From positions 1 through 41,763 of the forward strand of contig CAKQEA010000017.1 in NCBI GenBank assembly GCA_934229785.1: a DNA stretch of 41,763 nucleotides, read 5' to 3'. This document shows, piece after piece, positions 25,195 to 33,506 of the stretch. The position numbers and the translations under genes are program-made. The DNA is from an uncultured Anaeroplasmataceae bacterium (lineage in GTDB: Bacteria > Bacillota_I > Bacilli_A > Acholeplasmatales > Anaeroplasmataceae). Within the stretch, counting starts at the first letter, position 1. Each line of letters begins with the position of its first letter. The notes below the pieces were generated by a model, which did no database searches, was not told the DNA's origin, and worked only from the letters and a program-made list of their open reading frames with translations.

Positions 25195-26820
25195 ATGAAG
25201 AAAAAAGGATTAATTAGAATTGCAGGAATAACAATACTCACTATTTTATCACTAGCAAGTTGTAATAGTAATTCATCTAAAGAAGAAAAAATAGAAGTTA
25301 AAGAAGCTACTAAAAGTGAGTTAGATGATTTTATTACGACTACTAAAACAAAAAAGGTAAGAAAACATTATTTGAAATCATTTAATAATGTTGAAAGTAG
25401 TAATGATTATTATGTAGTTGAAAGCTTTACTGAAAATGAAGAAAACTATGAACGAGTATTTTCTTTACTTAAAGGTGAATATGTCTTAAATAAAGCTAAA
25501 TCATCTACAATTACTTTGGAAACTGGAAAATTGTTTAGTAAAAAAGAATATGATTTATCTAGTAATATTAATAATTTGATTTTATATGGTGTTAATGGTG
25601 AGATAGTTTTTTCTAAAAGTATAAAAAGCTATAGTATTTCATATACTCAAGAAAAAACTAATTCAATAGTGTATAATTTAACCTATAGAGATTCAGATTA
25701 TAAAACAAATTATTTCAAATTCTATGAAATATATAATGAAAAAACTGATAGTTATTCTTATAAAACAGAAGTTTTAGAAGAAAAAGATGATACAGTAGGG
25801 TTAGGCTTTAAAAAATATGGTAACTATTATGTAAAGGAATATGAAACAAATTATAATAAAATTATTTATGTTTATGATAATTTGAAAAAAAATATCATCA
25901 AAACTATTAGCTTAAAACAATATGACATTTCATTTGTTTTAGGTGATTATTTATATGTTCAAAGTAGAGAAGCATTAAGCTCAGATAGTAGTAACTATGA
26001 TGTTGAAATAGTTGTCGATGTATATGATAGGTATTCTTCATTAAAATATAATGTTACAACAACTAAATATTCACTTAAGGATGAGTCTTTTAGTCAGTTA
26101 GAAAATTTTAAGTATTTGTTAATTAATGATATTTCAATTAAAGATACTAAGGCATTATTTTATTATTGTAGGATAAATAATAAAATTGCATCTGAAATAT
26201 ATTCTGTTGGAATATTTGATGAAAATTTAAATCTTATAGCAAATACTAATGTTTTAGGTTCTAGTAATAATGCTTATAAATTAGCTTCTGGTTATTACAT
26301 TATTAATTCAAATTATTTATTTGATAGTAATCTAAATTATATTGATAAAGTTAGAATTCTTGATAATGATAATTTATTTTATATTAGTTCAACTGCCATA
26401 AACGATTTGTATACAATTTATGATTCAAATGGGAATGAAGTTGCATATTTGCCAGAAATATATAAGCAATCTGATAGTAACATCTACACTAATAGTAATG
26501 GCAATGAATATTATGAATATATAAATGGATCATTTGTTGAGATTGATAGTCAAAATGCTGTTAATTTAGGAAGATATAATGGTAAAGCCTTTGAGTTAGG
26601 TAAAGAACAATCTACTATAGATGATAAAACTATTTATAAGTATACATTGAGATTGCTTTCAACTAATGAAAAAATAATTATGTATTCAGATAATAAATAT
26701 TCAACTTATAATTTTGAAAATTGTTATTATAGCTATGGCAATTATTTTAGATTTTATAGTATGGGATTATATTCTGATGTTGATTTAAAAGATAAAATCG
26801 AATACATATATAATAGATAG
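25195..26820 (+). CDS. Lipoprotein of unknown function, paralogue of the next gene
   Basis: 541 residues. A lipoprotein signal peptide (basic MKKKGLIR, hydrophobic core, lipobox SLASC, lipidated Cys23) predicts anchoring on the outer face of the membrane. The mature part is rich in Tyr, Asn, Ser, Asp and Lys and reads as many short beta strands with recurring turns such as VGIFDENLNLIAN and YLFDSNLNYIDKV, suggesting a repeated beta structure, perhaps propeller-like. I recognise no domain. It shares layout, length and several phrases with the gene at 26838, which follows after 17 bases, so they are a tandem duplication. Ribosome binding site GGGAGGT. Confidence 0.88.
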   Translation: MKKKGLIRIAGITILTILSLASCNSNSSKEEKIEVKEATKSELDDFITTTKTKKVRKHYLKSFNNVESSNDYYVVESFTENEENYERVFSLLKGEYVLNKAKSSTITLETGKLFSKKEYDLSSNINNLILYGVNGEIVFSKSIKSYSISYTQEKTNSIVYNLTYRDSDYKTNYFKFYEIYNEKTDSYSYKTEVLEEKDDTVGLGFKKYGNYYVKEYETNYNKIIYVYDNLKKNIIKTISLKQYDISFVLGDYLYVQSREALSSDSSNYDVEIVVDVYDRYSSLKYNVTTTKYSLKDESFSQLENFKYLLINDISIKDTKALFYYCRINNKIASEIYSVGIFDENLNLIANTNVLGSSNNAYKLASGYYIINSNYLFDSNLNYIDKVRILDNDNLFYISSTAINDLYTIYDSNGNEVAYLPEIYKQSDSNIYTNSNGNEYYEYINGSFVEIDSQNAVNLGRYNGKAFELGKEQSTIDDKTIYKYTLRLLSTNEKIIMYSDNKYSTYNFENCYYSYGNYFRFYSMGLYSDVDLKDKIEYIYNR

Positions 26821-26837
26821 AAATGAGGGAATAGTAT

Positions 26838-28466
26838 ATGAAAAACAAAAAAATTTTAATTACAAGTATTGTTGCTTTAAGTACTCTAGCTTTAGCTAGT
26901 TGTGATAATAAAAAGAATATAGTTGATGATATTCCTGATGTTACTACAGATGTATTAGATACTTTTTTGCCAAAAGCATTAAAAACTATAAATACATCTT
27001 ATGATAATATTACTACCTTATCTGAATCTTCAGCTGTTAGCTGGGAATTTGATGGTAATTTCTATTTTTCAACTGATTCAACTACAAACACTGGTAGTGT
27101 TTATAATATTGATAATAAACAATTACTAGCACAAGTTGATACAACAAATGAAAGTATTAAGTCGAACTTAATTTGTGATAGTCAAATATTTAATATTTAC
27201 AATTACGATAGTGTTAATAAAATTTATCATAATAGACTATATTATGATAATTCAACACCAATAAATCTTAATACATCTTTAGAGATTGGCAATAATTCTT
27301 TTAATATTAATAATAATTACACATACGATAATGATGATGTTAATCATAGTGTTGTTGAGTATTTATTTAATGATAATTCAATAGATTCTATAAAGAAGGT
27401 ATATCTTTATAAGGATAGTTATTATGATTCTGAGACTAAAAAAAATATTGTTAAGTGGAGTTTAACAGAGCCAAAGCCTGATGTAATTAAAAAATATTCT
27501 GGATATAGCTTTGATTCAAACTTAAATTTATATACTAAAGTATTTAATGGATCAAATTCTATTGTAATATACACAAAGGATAAAGACGGTAAAGATTTAA
27601 AAACGGTAAGTATCCCTAATAATGCAAAGTATATATTAACAAAAAATAATGTTTATTATCAAATCGAAACAAAGCTTGATTCTTTAACAAGTAATTATAC
27701 AGCATATAGATTAGCATATGATGGCTCAAAAAATAAAGTTAATATTGACACTTATTCTATTGATTTAAATTCTGGTAGTGAAACAAATGTTACAACAAAT
27801 TGTGTTTTATCTGACTATTCAGGTACAAGTGAAGCCTATAATGCAATTTATTATTATCCGATTTTAGAAGATAAAAAAATTGATGAAGAAACATATTATT
27901 TAGGCTTTTTTGATGAAAATCTTAATTTAAAATATAAGTCAAATTTGTTTTTATCTAATTGTAATTTAAATAAAAATCTTTATAAATCTAATGATAATTA
28001 TTTATTATATAAAGATAACAAATATTACATGTTTGATAAGAATTTAAACTATATTGATTTAGTAAAAAGAAGTGGAGATGTCCTATTATCAAATAGTGAG
28101 GGTACTTATGATTTGTTTGGAAATGTATTAAGTGATGAAACTAGATCATATGTTAATGGAAGTAACTTTTATGCAACTGATAATAAAGCTTATGATATTA
28201 TAAATGGTAAATTTAATGAGCTAGATATTAACAATATTTTATCATCTAATTTCGAAACAAAAACTGAGTTAACTAATGCTAGTGATACAAGCTATGCAAA
28301 GTATAAAATAACAATTCGACCACTATATTCATCTCAAAGCGTAGTTATATATAGTAATAGTAGCACTGTATCTTTTAATAAATATGGTAATTCTTATGCC
28401 TTAACTAATGTATATGATACTATTGACATGTCTAGTTTAAAAAAGAACTATATTTTTTCTAACTAA
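26838..28466 (+). CDS. Lipoprotein of unknown function, paralogue of the preceding gene
   Basis: 542 residues with a lipoprotein signal peptide and lipobox ALASC (Cys23). The mature chain is Asn/Asp/Tyr/Ser-rich. Shared phrases with its neighbour include LGFFDENLNLKYKS, YYMFDKNLNYIDLV and a C-terminal RPL-x-S strand followed by YGNSYALTNVYDTID. Nearly equal length and the same order of motifs point to an old tandem duplication with strong divergence. No catalytic motif is visible. GAGGG serves as ribosome binding site, and a terminator follows 28 bases after the stop. Confidence 0.88.
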   Translation: MKNKKILITSIVALSTLALASCDNKKNIVDDIPDVTTDVLDTFLPKALKTINTSYDNITTLSESSAVSWEFDGNFYFSTDSTTNTGSVYNIDNKQLLAQVDTTNESIKSNLICDSQIFNIYNYDSVNKIYHNRLYYDNSTPINLNTSLEIGNNSFNINNNYTYDNDDVNHSVVEYLFNDNSIDSIKKVYLYKDSYYDSETKKNIVKWSLTEPKPDVIKKYSGYSFDSNLNLYTKVFNGSNSIVIYTKDKDGKDLKTVSIPNNAKYILTKNNVYYQIETKLDSLTSNYTAYRLAYDGSKNKVNIDTYSIDLNSGSETNVTTNCVLSDYSGTSEAYNAIYYYPILEDKKIDEETYYLGFFDENLNLKYKSNLFLSNCNLNKNLYKSNDNYLLYKDNKYYMFDKNLNYIDLVKRSGDVLLSNSEGTYDLFGNVLSDETRSYVNGSNFYATDNKAYDIINGKFNELDINNILSSNFETKTELTNASDTSYAKYKITIRPLYSSQSVVIYSNSSTVSFNKYGNSYALTNVYDTIDMSSLKKNYIFSN

Positions 28467-28494
28467 GTATTTACTATTTAATTAAATAATAATA

Positions 28495-28540
28495 AAAGCC
28501 TATGATTATTAAAGTTTAAATTATAATTATAGGCCTTTAT
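28495..28540 (+). terminator. Terminator of the lipoprotein pair
   Basis: AAAG-CCTATGATTAT (28495-28509) can pair with ATAATTATAGG-CCTTT (28523-28538). The T-rich tail is modest. Confidence 0.6.
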
Positions 28541-28635
28541 TTACTATAAAAATATTTAAAAAGTATAATTTTGTATGAACTTATTATTTTAAAAAATCAT
28601 AAAATAGAATATAATATATGTTATATGGTGATATG

Positions 28636-29457
28636 ATGAGTGATTTGTTTAATGATTGGTTAGATAAAAAGAAAAAACAAAATATTAATAATGATGTAAT
28701 AAAAATGGATTGTCTTATTGATTTTTTAGAACATGTAAAAGCATTATTATTTAAAGAATTTGTAGCTAATTATGATAATTTAAGTGATTATCTAGATGAA
28801 AATGTAAAAATAATCAAAGATAAATTGATGTTTTTATTAGCATCTGTTGAAAAAATTGAAAAAATAACCTTAGATAAAGAAGATATTATTGAAAAATTCT
28901 TAGATAGGCTTCCGTTTGTTGATAATATGTTGAACACTGATTTAGATGCATTATTTGAAGGTGACCCAGCTGCAGAATCAAAAACAGAAATTATTTTATG
29001 TTACCCTGGTTTTAGTGCGATATTTGTTTATCGTATTGCCAATATTTTCTATGAGCTTAATGTTAAAATCCTACCAAGAGCCTTATCAGAATATGCCCAT
29101 AGTAAAACTGGGATTGATATTCATCCTGGGGCTAAAATTGGAGCGTATTTTTTTATTGATCATGGTACGGGAATCGTTATTGGTGAGACAACTATTATTG
29201 GAGAGCATGTTAAAATATATCAAGGAGTTACCTTAGGTGCTTTATCCTTAAGGGAAGGATTAAAGCTTAAAGGTAGTAAACGTCACCCAACAATTAAAGA
29301 TTATGTTACAATTTATAGTGGAGCATCTATTTTTGGTGGAGATACAATAATTGGCGAAAATAGCACAATTGGTAGTAATGCATTTATAACATCAAGTATT
29401 GGGGATAATATGCTTGTGACAATTCAAGGACAAAAAAAGAAGCATTTAAAGGAGTAG
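28636..29457 (+). CDS. cysE: Serine O-acetyltransferase
   Basis: Makes O-acetylserine from serine and acetyl-CoA for cysteine synthesis. About 273 residues. A helical N-terminal domain (about 1-115) leads into a left-handed beta-helix with SAT signatures: GIDIHPGAKIG, the catalytic DHGTGIVIGET, and VKIYQGVTLGALS followed by KRHPTI. It resembles the EpsC/cyanobacterial-type SATs. Start choice is open among in-frame ATGs at 28618, 28633 and 28636. TATAAT at 28610-28615 would put the 5' end of the mRNA near 28622, excluding the first, and GGTG precedes the last. No cysK is nearby; an esterase follows after 5 bases. Confidence 0.92.
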   Translation: MSDLFNDWLDKKKKQNINNDVIKMDCLIDFLEHVKALLFKEFVANYDNLSDYLDENVKIIKDKLMFLLASVEKIEKITLDKEDIIEKFLDRLPFVDNMLNTDLDALFEGDPAAESKTEIILCYPGFSAIFVYRIANIFYELNVKILPRALSEYAHSKTGIDIHPGAKIGAYFFIDHGTGIVIGETTIIGEHVKIYQGVTLGALSLREGLKLKGSKRHPTIKDYVTIYSGASIFGGDTIIGENSTIGSNAFITSSIGDNMLVTIQGQKKKHLKE

Positions 29458-29462
29458 TTTTT

Positions 29463-30221
29463 ATGAAGGTTGAATATTATAAAGAGTATAGCTATAATTT
29501 AAGAAGAGATATGGAGTTTAAGGTATATGGACACGCAGGTAAGCCATGTATTGCCTTTCCTAGTCAAAATGGTAGATTTTTTGACTATGAAAATCGAGGT
29601 ATTATTGATTCAATGTCTTGGTATATTGAACAAGGAAAAATACAAGTGTTTTGTGTTGATTCTGTAGATATAGATACTTGGAGTGCAGATTGGAAAAATG
29701 CTTATGATAGAATTAATTATCAAGAGGCATATTATAATTATATAACTTCAGAATTTGTTCATAGAGTTTATGAAATAAATACTTATGGTAATGGTGGTGG
29801 AGTTGCAAGTGGAATACTTGTATATGGTTGTTCAATGGGAGCCTTTCACGCTATGAACTTCTTTTGTAGAAGACCTGATATTTTTGATGCAGTTCTTGCC
29901 TTATCAGGAATTTATGAGGCTGGTTTTTTCATCAAAGGCTTTTCAAACGAATTAACTTATTTAAATTCACCACTTGATTGTCTTAAAAATATGTCATATG
30001 ATCATCCATATATTGATTTATATAAAAAAGCAAGAATTATTGCTTGTGTTGGACAGGGTAGTTGGGAAAATGAATGTATTGATTCAACTAGAGAACTAGA
30101 TTTTCAGTTTAAACGATTAGGGGTTCCTGCTTGGTTTGATTATTGGGGCTATGATCATCCTCATGATTGGCCAAGCTGGCTTGAACAAACGCCTCATTTC
30201 CTTTATCATATTTTAGATTAA
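29463..30221 (+). CDS. Alpha/beta-hydrolase esterase-like protein
   Basis: 252 residues with the fold and motifs of the putative-esterase (esterase D-like) family. The nucleophile elbow is GCSMG (122-126, Ser124). The C-terminal YDHPHDWPSW supplies the likely catalytic histidine, and HxG-like GHAGKPCIAFPSQNG near residue 23 contributes the oxyanion region. No signal peptide, so cytoplasmic. Substrate unknown. A GGAG ribosome binding site lies in the end of cysE, suggesting co-transcription, but a functional link to cysteine synthesis is only a guess. A terminator ends the pair. Confidence 0.85.
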   Translation: MKVEYYKEYSYNLRRDMEFKVYGHAGKPCIAFPSQNGRFFDYENRGIIDSMSWYIEQGKIQVFCVDSVDIDTWSADWKNAYDRINYQEAYYNYITSEFVHRVYEINTYGNGGGVASGILVYGCSMGAFHAMNFFCRRPDIFDAVLALSGIYEAGFFIKGFSNELTYLNSPLDCLKNMSYDHPYIDLYKKARIIACVGQGSWENECIDSTRELDFQFKRLGVPAWFDYWGYDHPHDWPSWLEQTPHFLYHILD

Positions 30222-30312
30222 AATTTGATTATAAAATTTAATTTGTTAGATGTAATTGAGTATTTAAAAAAACATTTTTTAATGATTTATTTTAAACAAT
30301 TTTAAATTTTTA

Positions 30313-30340
30313 AATGAGCCATTTTATGACTCATTTTTTT
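30313..30340 (+). terminator. Terminator of cysE-esterase
   Basis: Stem AATGAG (30313-30318) / CTCATT (30330-30335) with inner CAT/ATG pairing, followed by a T-run to 30340. It lies in the 315-base gene-free stretch 30222-30536; the remainder is the pot promoter and leader. Confidence 0.85.
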
Positions 30341-30375
30341 CTTATAAAAAAAATATAAAAAATCAATATTTGTTA

Positions 30376-30403
30376 TTGCATAATTGAAAATAAAGTATAT
30401 AAT
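30376..30403 (+). promoter_or_regulatory. Promoter of polyamine operon 1
   Basis: TTGCAT (30376-30381), 16-bp spacer, TATAAT (30398-30403). The predicted transcript starts near 30410, giving a leader of about 127 nt. Confidence 0.7.
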
Positions 30404-30407
30404 TATC

Positions 30408-30520
30408 TTGTTTCAATTGTTTATATCTAAAGATATAGTGGAAACAATGGGGAGTTATATTACATACAAACCAAAAAAATTTTTGGAAAGGAAAAAATGA
30501 GAAAGATAAAATTATCTTTC
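30408..30520 (+). promoter_or_regulatory. Three-hairpin leader of polyamine operon 1
   Basis: Hairpin A: TTGTTTC (30408-30414) / GAAACAA (30441-30447) enclosing TATATCT / AGATATA (30422-30437). Hairpin B: CCAAAAA (30471-30477) / TTTTTGG (30480-30486), overlapping the SD of the leader ORF. Hairpin C: perfect 9-bp GAAAGATAA (30501-30509) / TTATCTTTC (30512-30520), inside the leader ORF. None has a terminator T-run, so control of translation or RNA stability is more likely than termination. Confidence 0.55.
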
Positions 30521-30574
30521 AATTCGGTAAACTTCGTTGGGACATCCTATTATCGAATTACACAATATCGTTAA
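30497..30574 (+). CDS. 25-codon leader ORF overlapping potA
   Basis: ATG at 30497 stands 5 bases after GGAAAGG, a better ribosome binding site than anything before potA. It reads MRKIKLSFNSVNFVGT followed by SYYRITQYR, then TAA at 30572-30574. The frame is offset by one base from potA and overlaps its first 38 bases. Its first codons form hairpin C. It could be a regulatory peptide that couples translation into potA, or, less likely, a source of a +1 frameshift product. Function is inferred. Confidence 0.45.
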   Translation: MRKIKLSFNSVNFVGTSYYRITQYR

Positions 30575-31745
30575 GTATTATGGAGATAATTGTGTTGTAG
30601 ATGGCATCAATCTTGACATCTACGAAAATGAGTTTGTTACTCTACTTGGTCCATCTGGATGCGGTAAAACAACTACCCTAAGAATGATTGGTGGATTTGA
30701 ATATCCAACATCAGGAGAAATTATTGTCAATGGAAAAATTATTAATAATTTGCCAGCTTATGCTAGACCTATTAATACTGTATTCCAAAGATATGCGCTA
30801 TTTCCACATTTAAATGTTTTTGACAATGTTGCCTTTGGTATTAAAAATAGGGGCAGAAAATTCATGATTGATTTCTATGGAGGAATTGATAAGGTTACTA
30901 AGGATACAATCGATGAAAAAATTAGAATGGGTGTAAATCCAGAAAAAGCTAAAAAAGTATCTTACTTTGATATAAATAAGTATTTAAAAGGACAATTAAA
31001 AAAATCTGTTACTGATGCCTTAAAGCTTGTTAATCTATCTGGTTTTGAGGAAAGAAGAATTGACAAAATGTCTGGTGGACAGATGCAGAGAGTTGCGATT
31101 GCGCGTGCAATTATTTTGAAACCAAAAATTTTGTTATTAGATGAACCTCTTTCTGCTTTGGATGCTAAATTAAGACAAAATATGCAATATGAGTTAAAAG
31201 AAATGCAAAGAAATCTAGGTATTACATTTATCTTTGTTACTCATGATCAAGAGGAAGCTATGGTTATGTCAGATCGTATCATCGTTATGAAGGATGGTAT
31301 TATTCAACAGCTAGGTTCTCCAAAGGATATATACAATGAGCCAGTAAATAGATATGTTGCAAACTTTATTGGTGAGTCTAATATTATTACAGGTGTTTAT
31401 TTAAAAAAGAATCTTGTTCATTTTTTAGGTGCTGATTTCCCTGTTGTTGGTTATGAATTTGCTGAAAATGAGCATGTTGATGTTGTAATACGTCCAGAGG
31501 ATTGGGATGTTGTACCACTTGATAGAGCTAAGGTAGTTGGTAAGGTAACATCATCAATTTTTAAAGGTGTACATTTTGAATTATGTGTTGATATAGATGG
31601 TGTTGAATATGTTGTTCATACCTATGAGGATGTAAAAACTGGTGAAATGGTAGGACTTACTGTTGATCCATATGAAATTTGTTTAATGAATGTCGATGGT
31701 TCTCCAAAGAAAATTGTTCCTATTGATAATCTAGAGGTAAAATAA
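30537..31745 (+). CDS. potA: Polyamine ABC transporter ATPase (operon 1)
   Basis: Powers import of spermidine/putrescine. 402 residues. Walker [10 protein letters not shown] (38-46), Q-loop FQRYALFPH, signature MSGGQ (178-182), Walker [12 protein letters not shown], switch THDQEEA, then a C-terminal TOBE-type regulatory domain with VVIRPEDWD. Between the Q-loop and the signature about 42 extra residues are inserted in the helical subdomain. The start is a TTG: stop codons block any upstream in-frame start other than this codon, and it aligns with the start of the second PotA. It has no SD and lies within the leader ORF. potB follows after one base. Confidence 0.93.
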   Translation: MGHPIIELHNIVKYYGDNCVVDGINLDIYENEFVTLLGPSGCGKTTTLRMIGGFEYPTSGEIIVNGKIINNLPAYARPINTVFQRYALFPHLNVFDNVAFGIKNRGRKFMIDFYGGIDKVTKDTIDEKIRMGVNPEKAKKVSYFDINKYLKGQLKKSVTDALKLVNLSGFEERRIDKMSGGQMQRVAIARAIILKPKILLLDEPLSALDAKLRQNMQYELKEMQRNLGITFIFVTHDQEEAMVMSDRIIVMKDGIIQQLGSPKDIYNEPVNRYVANFIGESNIITGVYLKKNLVHFLGADFPVVGYEFAENEHVDVVIRPEDWDVVPLDRAKVVGKVTSSIFKGVHFELCVDIDGVEYVVHTYEDVKTGEMVGLTVDPYEICLMNVDGSPKKIVPIDNLEVK

Positions 31746-31746
31746 T

Positions 31747-32613
31747 ATGCAAAAGACTCATGAAAAGAAGGTTATTCCTAATCATCAGGTTGCTCATCAC
31801 TTAGATAGAATGGCAAGACCTTATTTATTATGGCTATATCTATTTGCTGTTTTGCCGATGATAATTATGTTTTTCTTGATGTTTGTTGATACAGAGGGAA
31901 CTCGTTTTGATGGAATGGCCTTTACAGTTACTAATTTTTCAATTTTAACAGAAAAATCAACAATTATAGCTTTTTTTAATTCAATTAAGTATTCCTTTAT
32001 AACAACAGCTATTTGTATCTTCTTCGGATATTTAGTTGCTTACATGCTATACAAATCACATTTAAGAAATAAATATTTAATTTTAATTTTATTGATTTTA
32101 CCTATGTGGACTAATATTTTATTGAGAATTAATGCTCTTGCTTCAATATTTAAGCCTAATAATATTCTAACAAGCATTTTTGGACTAGATCATGGAATTA
32201 ATATAATTGGTACAGACTTTGCGATAATATTAGGTATGGTATTTACCTATTTACCATTTATTGTAATGCCAATTTATACTTCCTTAGAAAAAATTGATCC
32301 ACTACTTCACGAGGCAGCTCTTGATTTAGGTATGACTGAATTTAAGAAATTCTGGAAGGTTATTGTTCCTATGTCAAGTAAAGGAATAGTATCTGGTTCA
32401 ATTATGGTATTGTTACCATGCTTATCAGGATTTGCAATTCCTAAGATTTTAGGAGATGGTAATATTTTATTGATTGGTAATATTATTGAACAAGCATTTG
32501 TTAATATGAGTTATAACCAAGGATCCGTCCTTGCTGTAGTAATTTTAATAATCATATTAGGATCTATTATGATTATTAATAAAACTGATAAGGAAGGAGA
32601 AACATTATTATGA
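31747..32613 (+). CDS. potB: Polyamine ABC transporter permease PotB (operon 1)
   Basis: 288 residues, integral membrane, about six helices (first near 25-47). Carries the permease EAA loop EAALDLGMTEFKKFWKVIVPMS that docks onto PotA. The C-terminus ends GETLL with TGA overlapping the potC start (ATGATGA). The same last residues and the same overlap occur in the second operon. It starts one base after potA. Confidence 0.93.
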   Translation: MQKTHEKKVIPNHQVAHHLDRMARPYLLWLYLFAVLPMIIMFFLMFVDTEGTRFDGMAFTVTNFSILTEKSTIIAFFNSIKYSFITTAICIFFGYLVAYMLYKSHLRNKYLILILLILPMWTNILLRINALASIFKPNNILTSIFGLDHGINIIGTDFAIILGMVFTYLPFIVMPIYTSLEKIDPLLHEAALDLGMTEFKKFWKVIVPMSSKGIVSGSIMVLLPCLSGFAIPKILGDGNILLIGNIIEQAFVNMSYNQGSVLAVVILIIILGSIMIINKTDKEGETLL

Positions 32614-33506
32614 TGAAGGAAAGTGTTTCCTCTTACAATCCACTTAATTATGAATATGCAACAGTAGAAGAATATGGGTTTAAATCTCATAAGGGATTAA
32701 AAGTTTTGTGGAGTATTTTAAGTAGAGTATTACTTGCATTCTCTATTTTTATGTTGTATTTTTCAATTATTATTATTGCAATTCAATCTTTTAACTCTTC
32801 ATCTTCAACTACAGAGTTTGAAAGCTTCACTTTTCAAAACTATATTAATATGTTTGGCAAGTCTTCATTGAATGAATCAATTTTAAATACCTTTAAAACC
32901 TCTATTTTGGCTACACTTATTGCTACAGTTTTAGGTACATTTATCGCAATTGGAGCATTCTATTTACCTCCAAAGGTTAAATCAAGATTAATGCTTTTAA
33001 ATAATATTCCACTTCTTAATGCAGATATTGTTACTGGTATTTCATTAATGCTAATTTTCTCATTGTTTTTGCCATTAAATAAACATTTATTTGGCTTTTG
33101 GACAATTTTAATTGCTCACGTTTATTTTATACTTCCATATATTGTTTTATCAGTATTACCTAAAATGAAGGAAATTGATGGAAATATGCTTGAGGCTTCC
33201 CTTGATTTAGGTATTAAACCACTTAGATCAATTATAAAGGTTATTATTCCTTCAATTAAAGGTGGTATATTTTCCGGATTAGTTTTAGCATTTACAATTA
33301 GCTTTGAGGATTTCGTTGTTGGCTATTTTACTACAGGAAATGGCTATAATACATTATCAATTTGGATTTATTCATCAATTGGTAGAAAATCATTATTCCC
33401 AGGAGTGTATGCATTTTCAACAGCATTGACATTATTTATGATAATTGTTGTCGTTATATATAATTTGTTGAAAGGACGTATTCATTATGAAAAGAAAAAT
33501 AAGTAG
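32610..33506 (+). CDS. potC: Polyamine ABC transporter permease PotC (operon 1)
   Basis: 298 residues with about six membrane helices and the docking loop EASLDLGIKPLRSIIKVIIPS. It has a hydrophilic N-terminal extension of about 30 residues before the first helix. The start overlaps the potB stop by four bases; an ATG three bases on is the alternative. Its 3' end overlaps potD by 20 bases. Confidence 0.93.
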   Translation: MMKESVSSYNPLNYEYATVEEYGFKSHKGLKVLWSILSRVLLAFSIFMLYFSIIIIAIQSFNSSSSTTEFESFTFQNYINMFGKSSLNESILNTFKTSILATLIATVLGTFIAIGAFYLPPKVKSRLMLLNNIPLLNADIVTGISLMLIFSLFLPLNKHLFGFWTILIAHVYFILPYIVLSVLPKMKEIDGNMLEASLDLGIKPLRSIIKVIIPSIKGGIFSGLVLAFTISFEDFVVGYFTTGNGYNTLSIWIYSSIGRKSLFPGVYAFSTALTLFMIIVVVIYNLLKGRIHYEKKNK

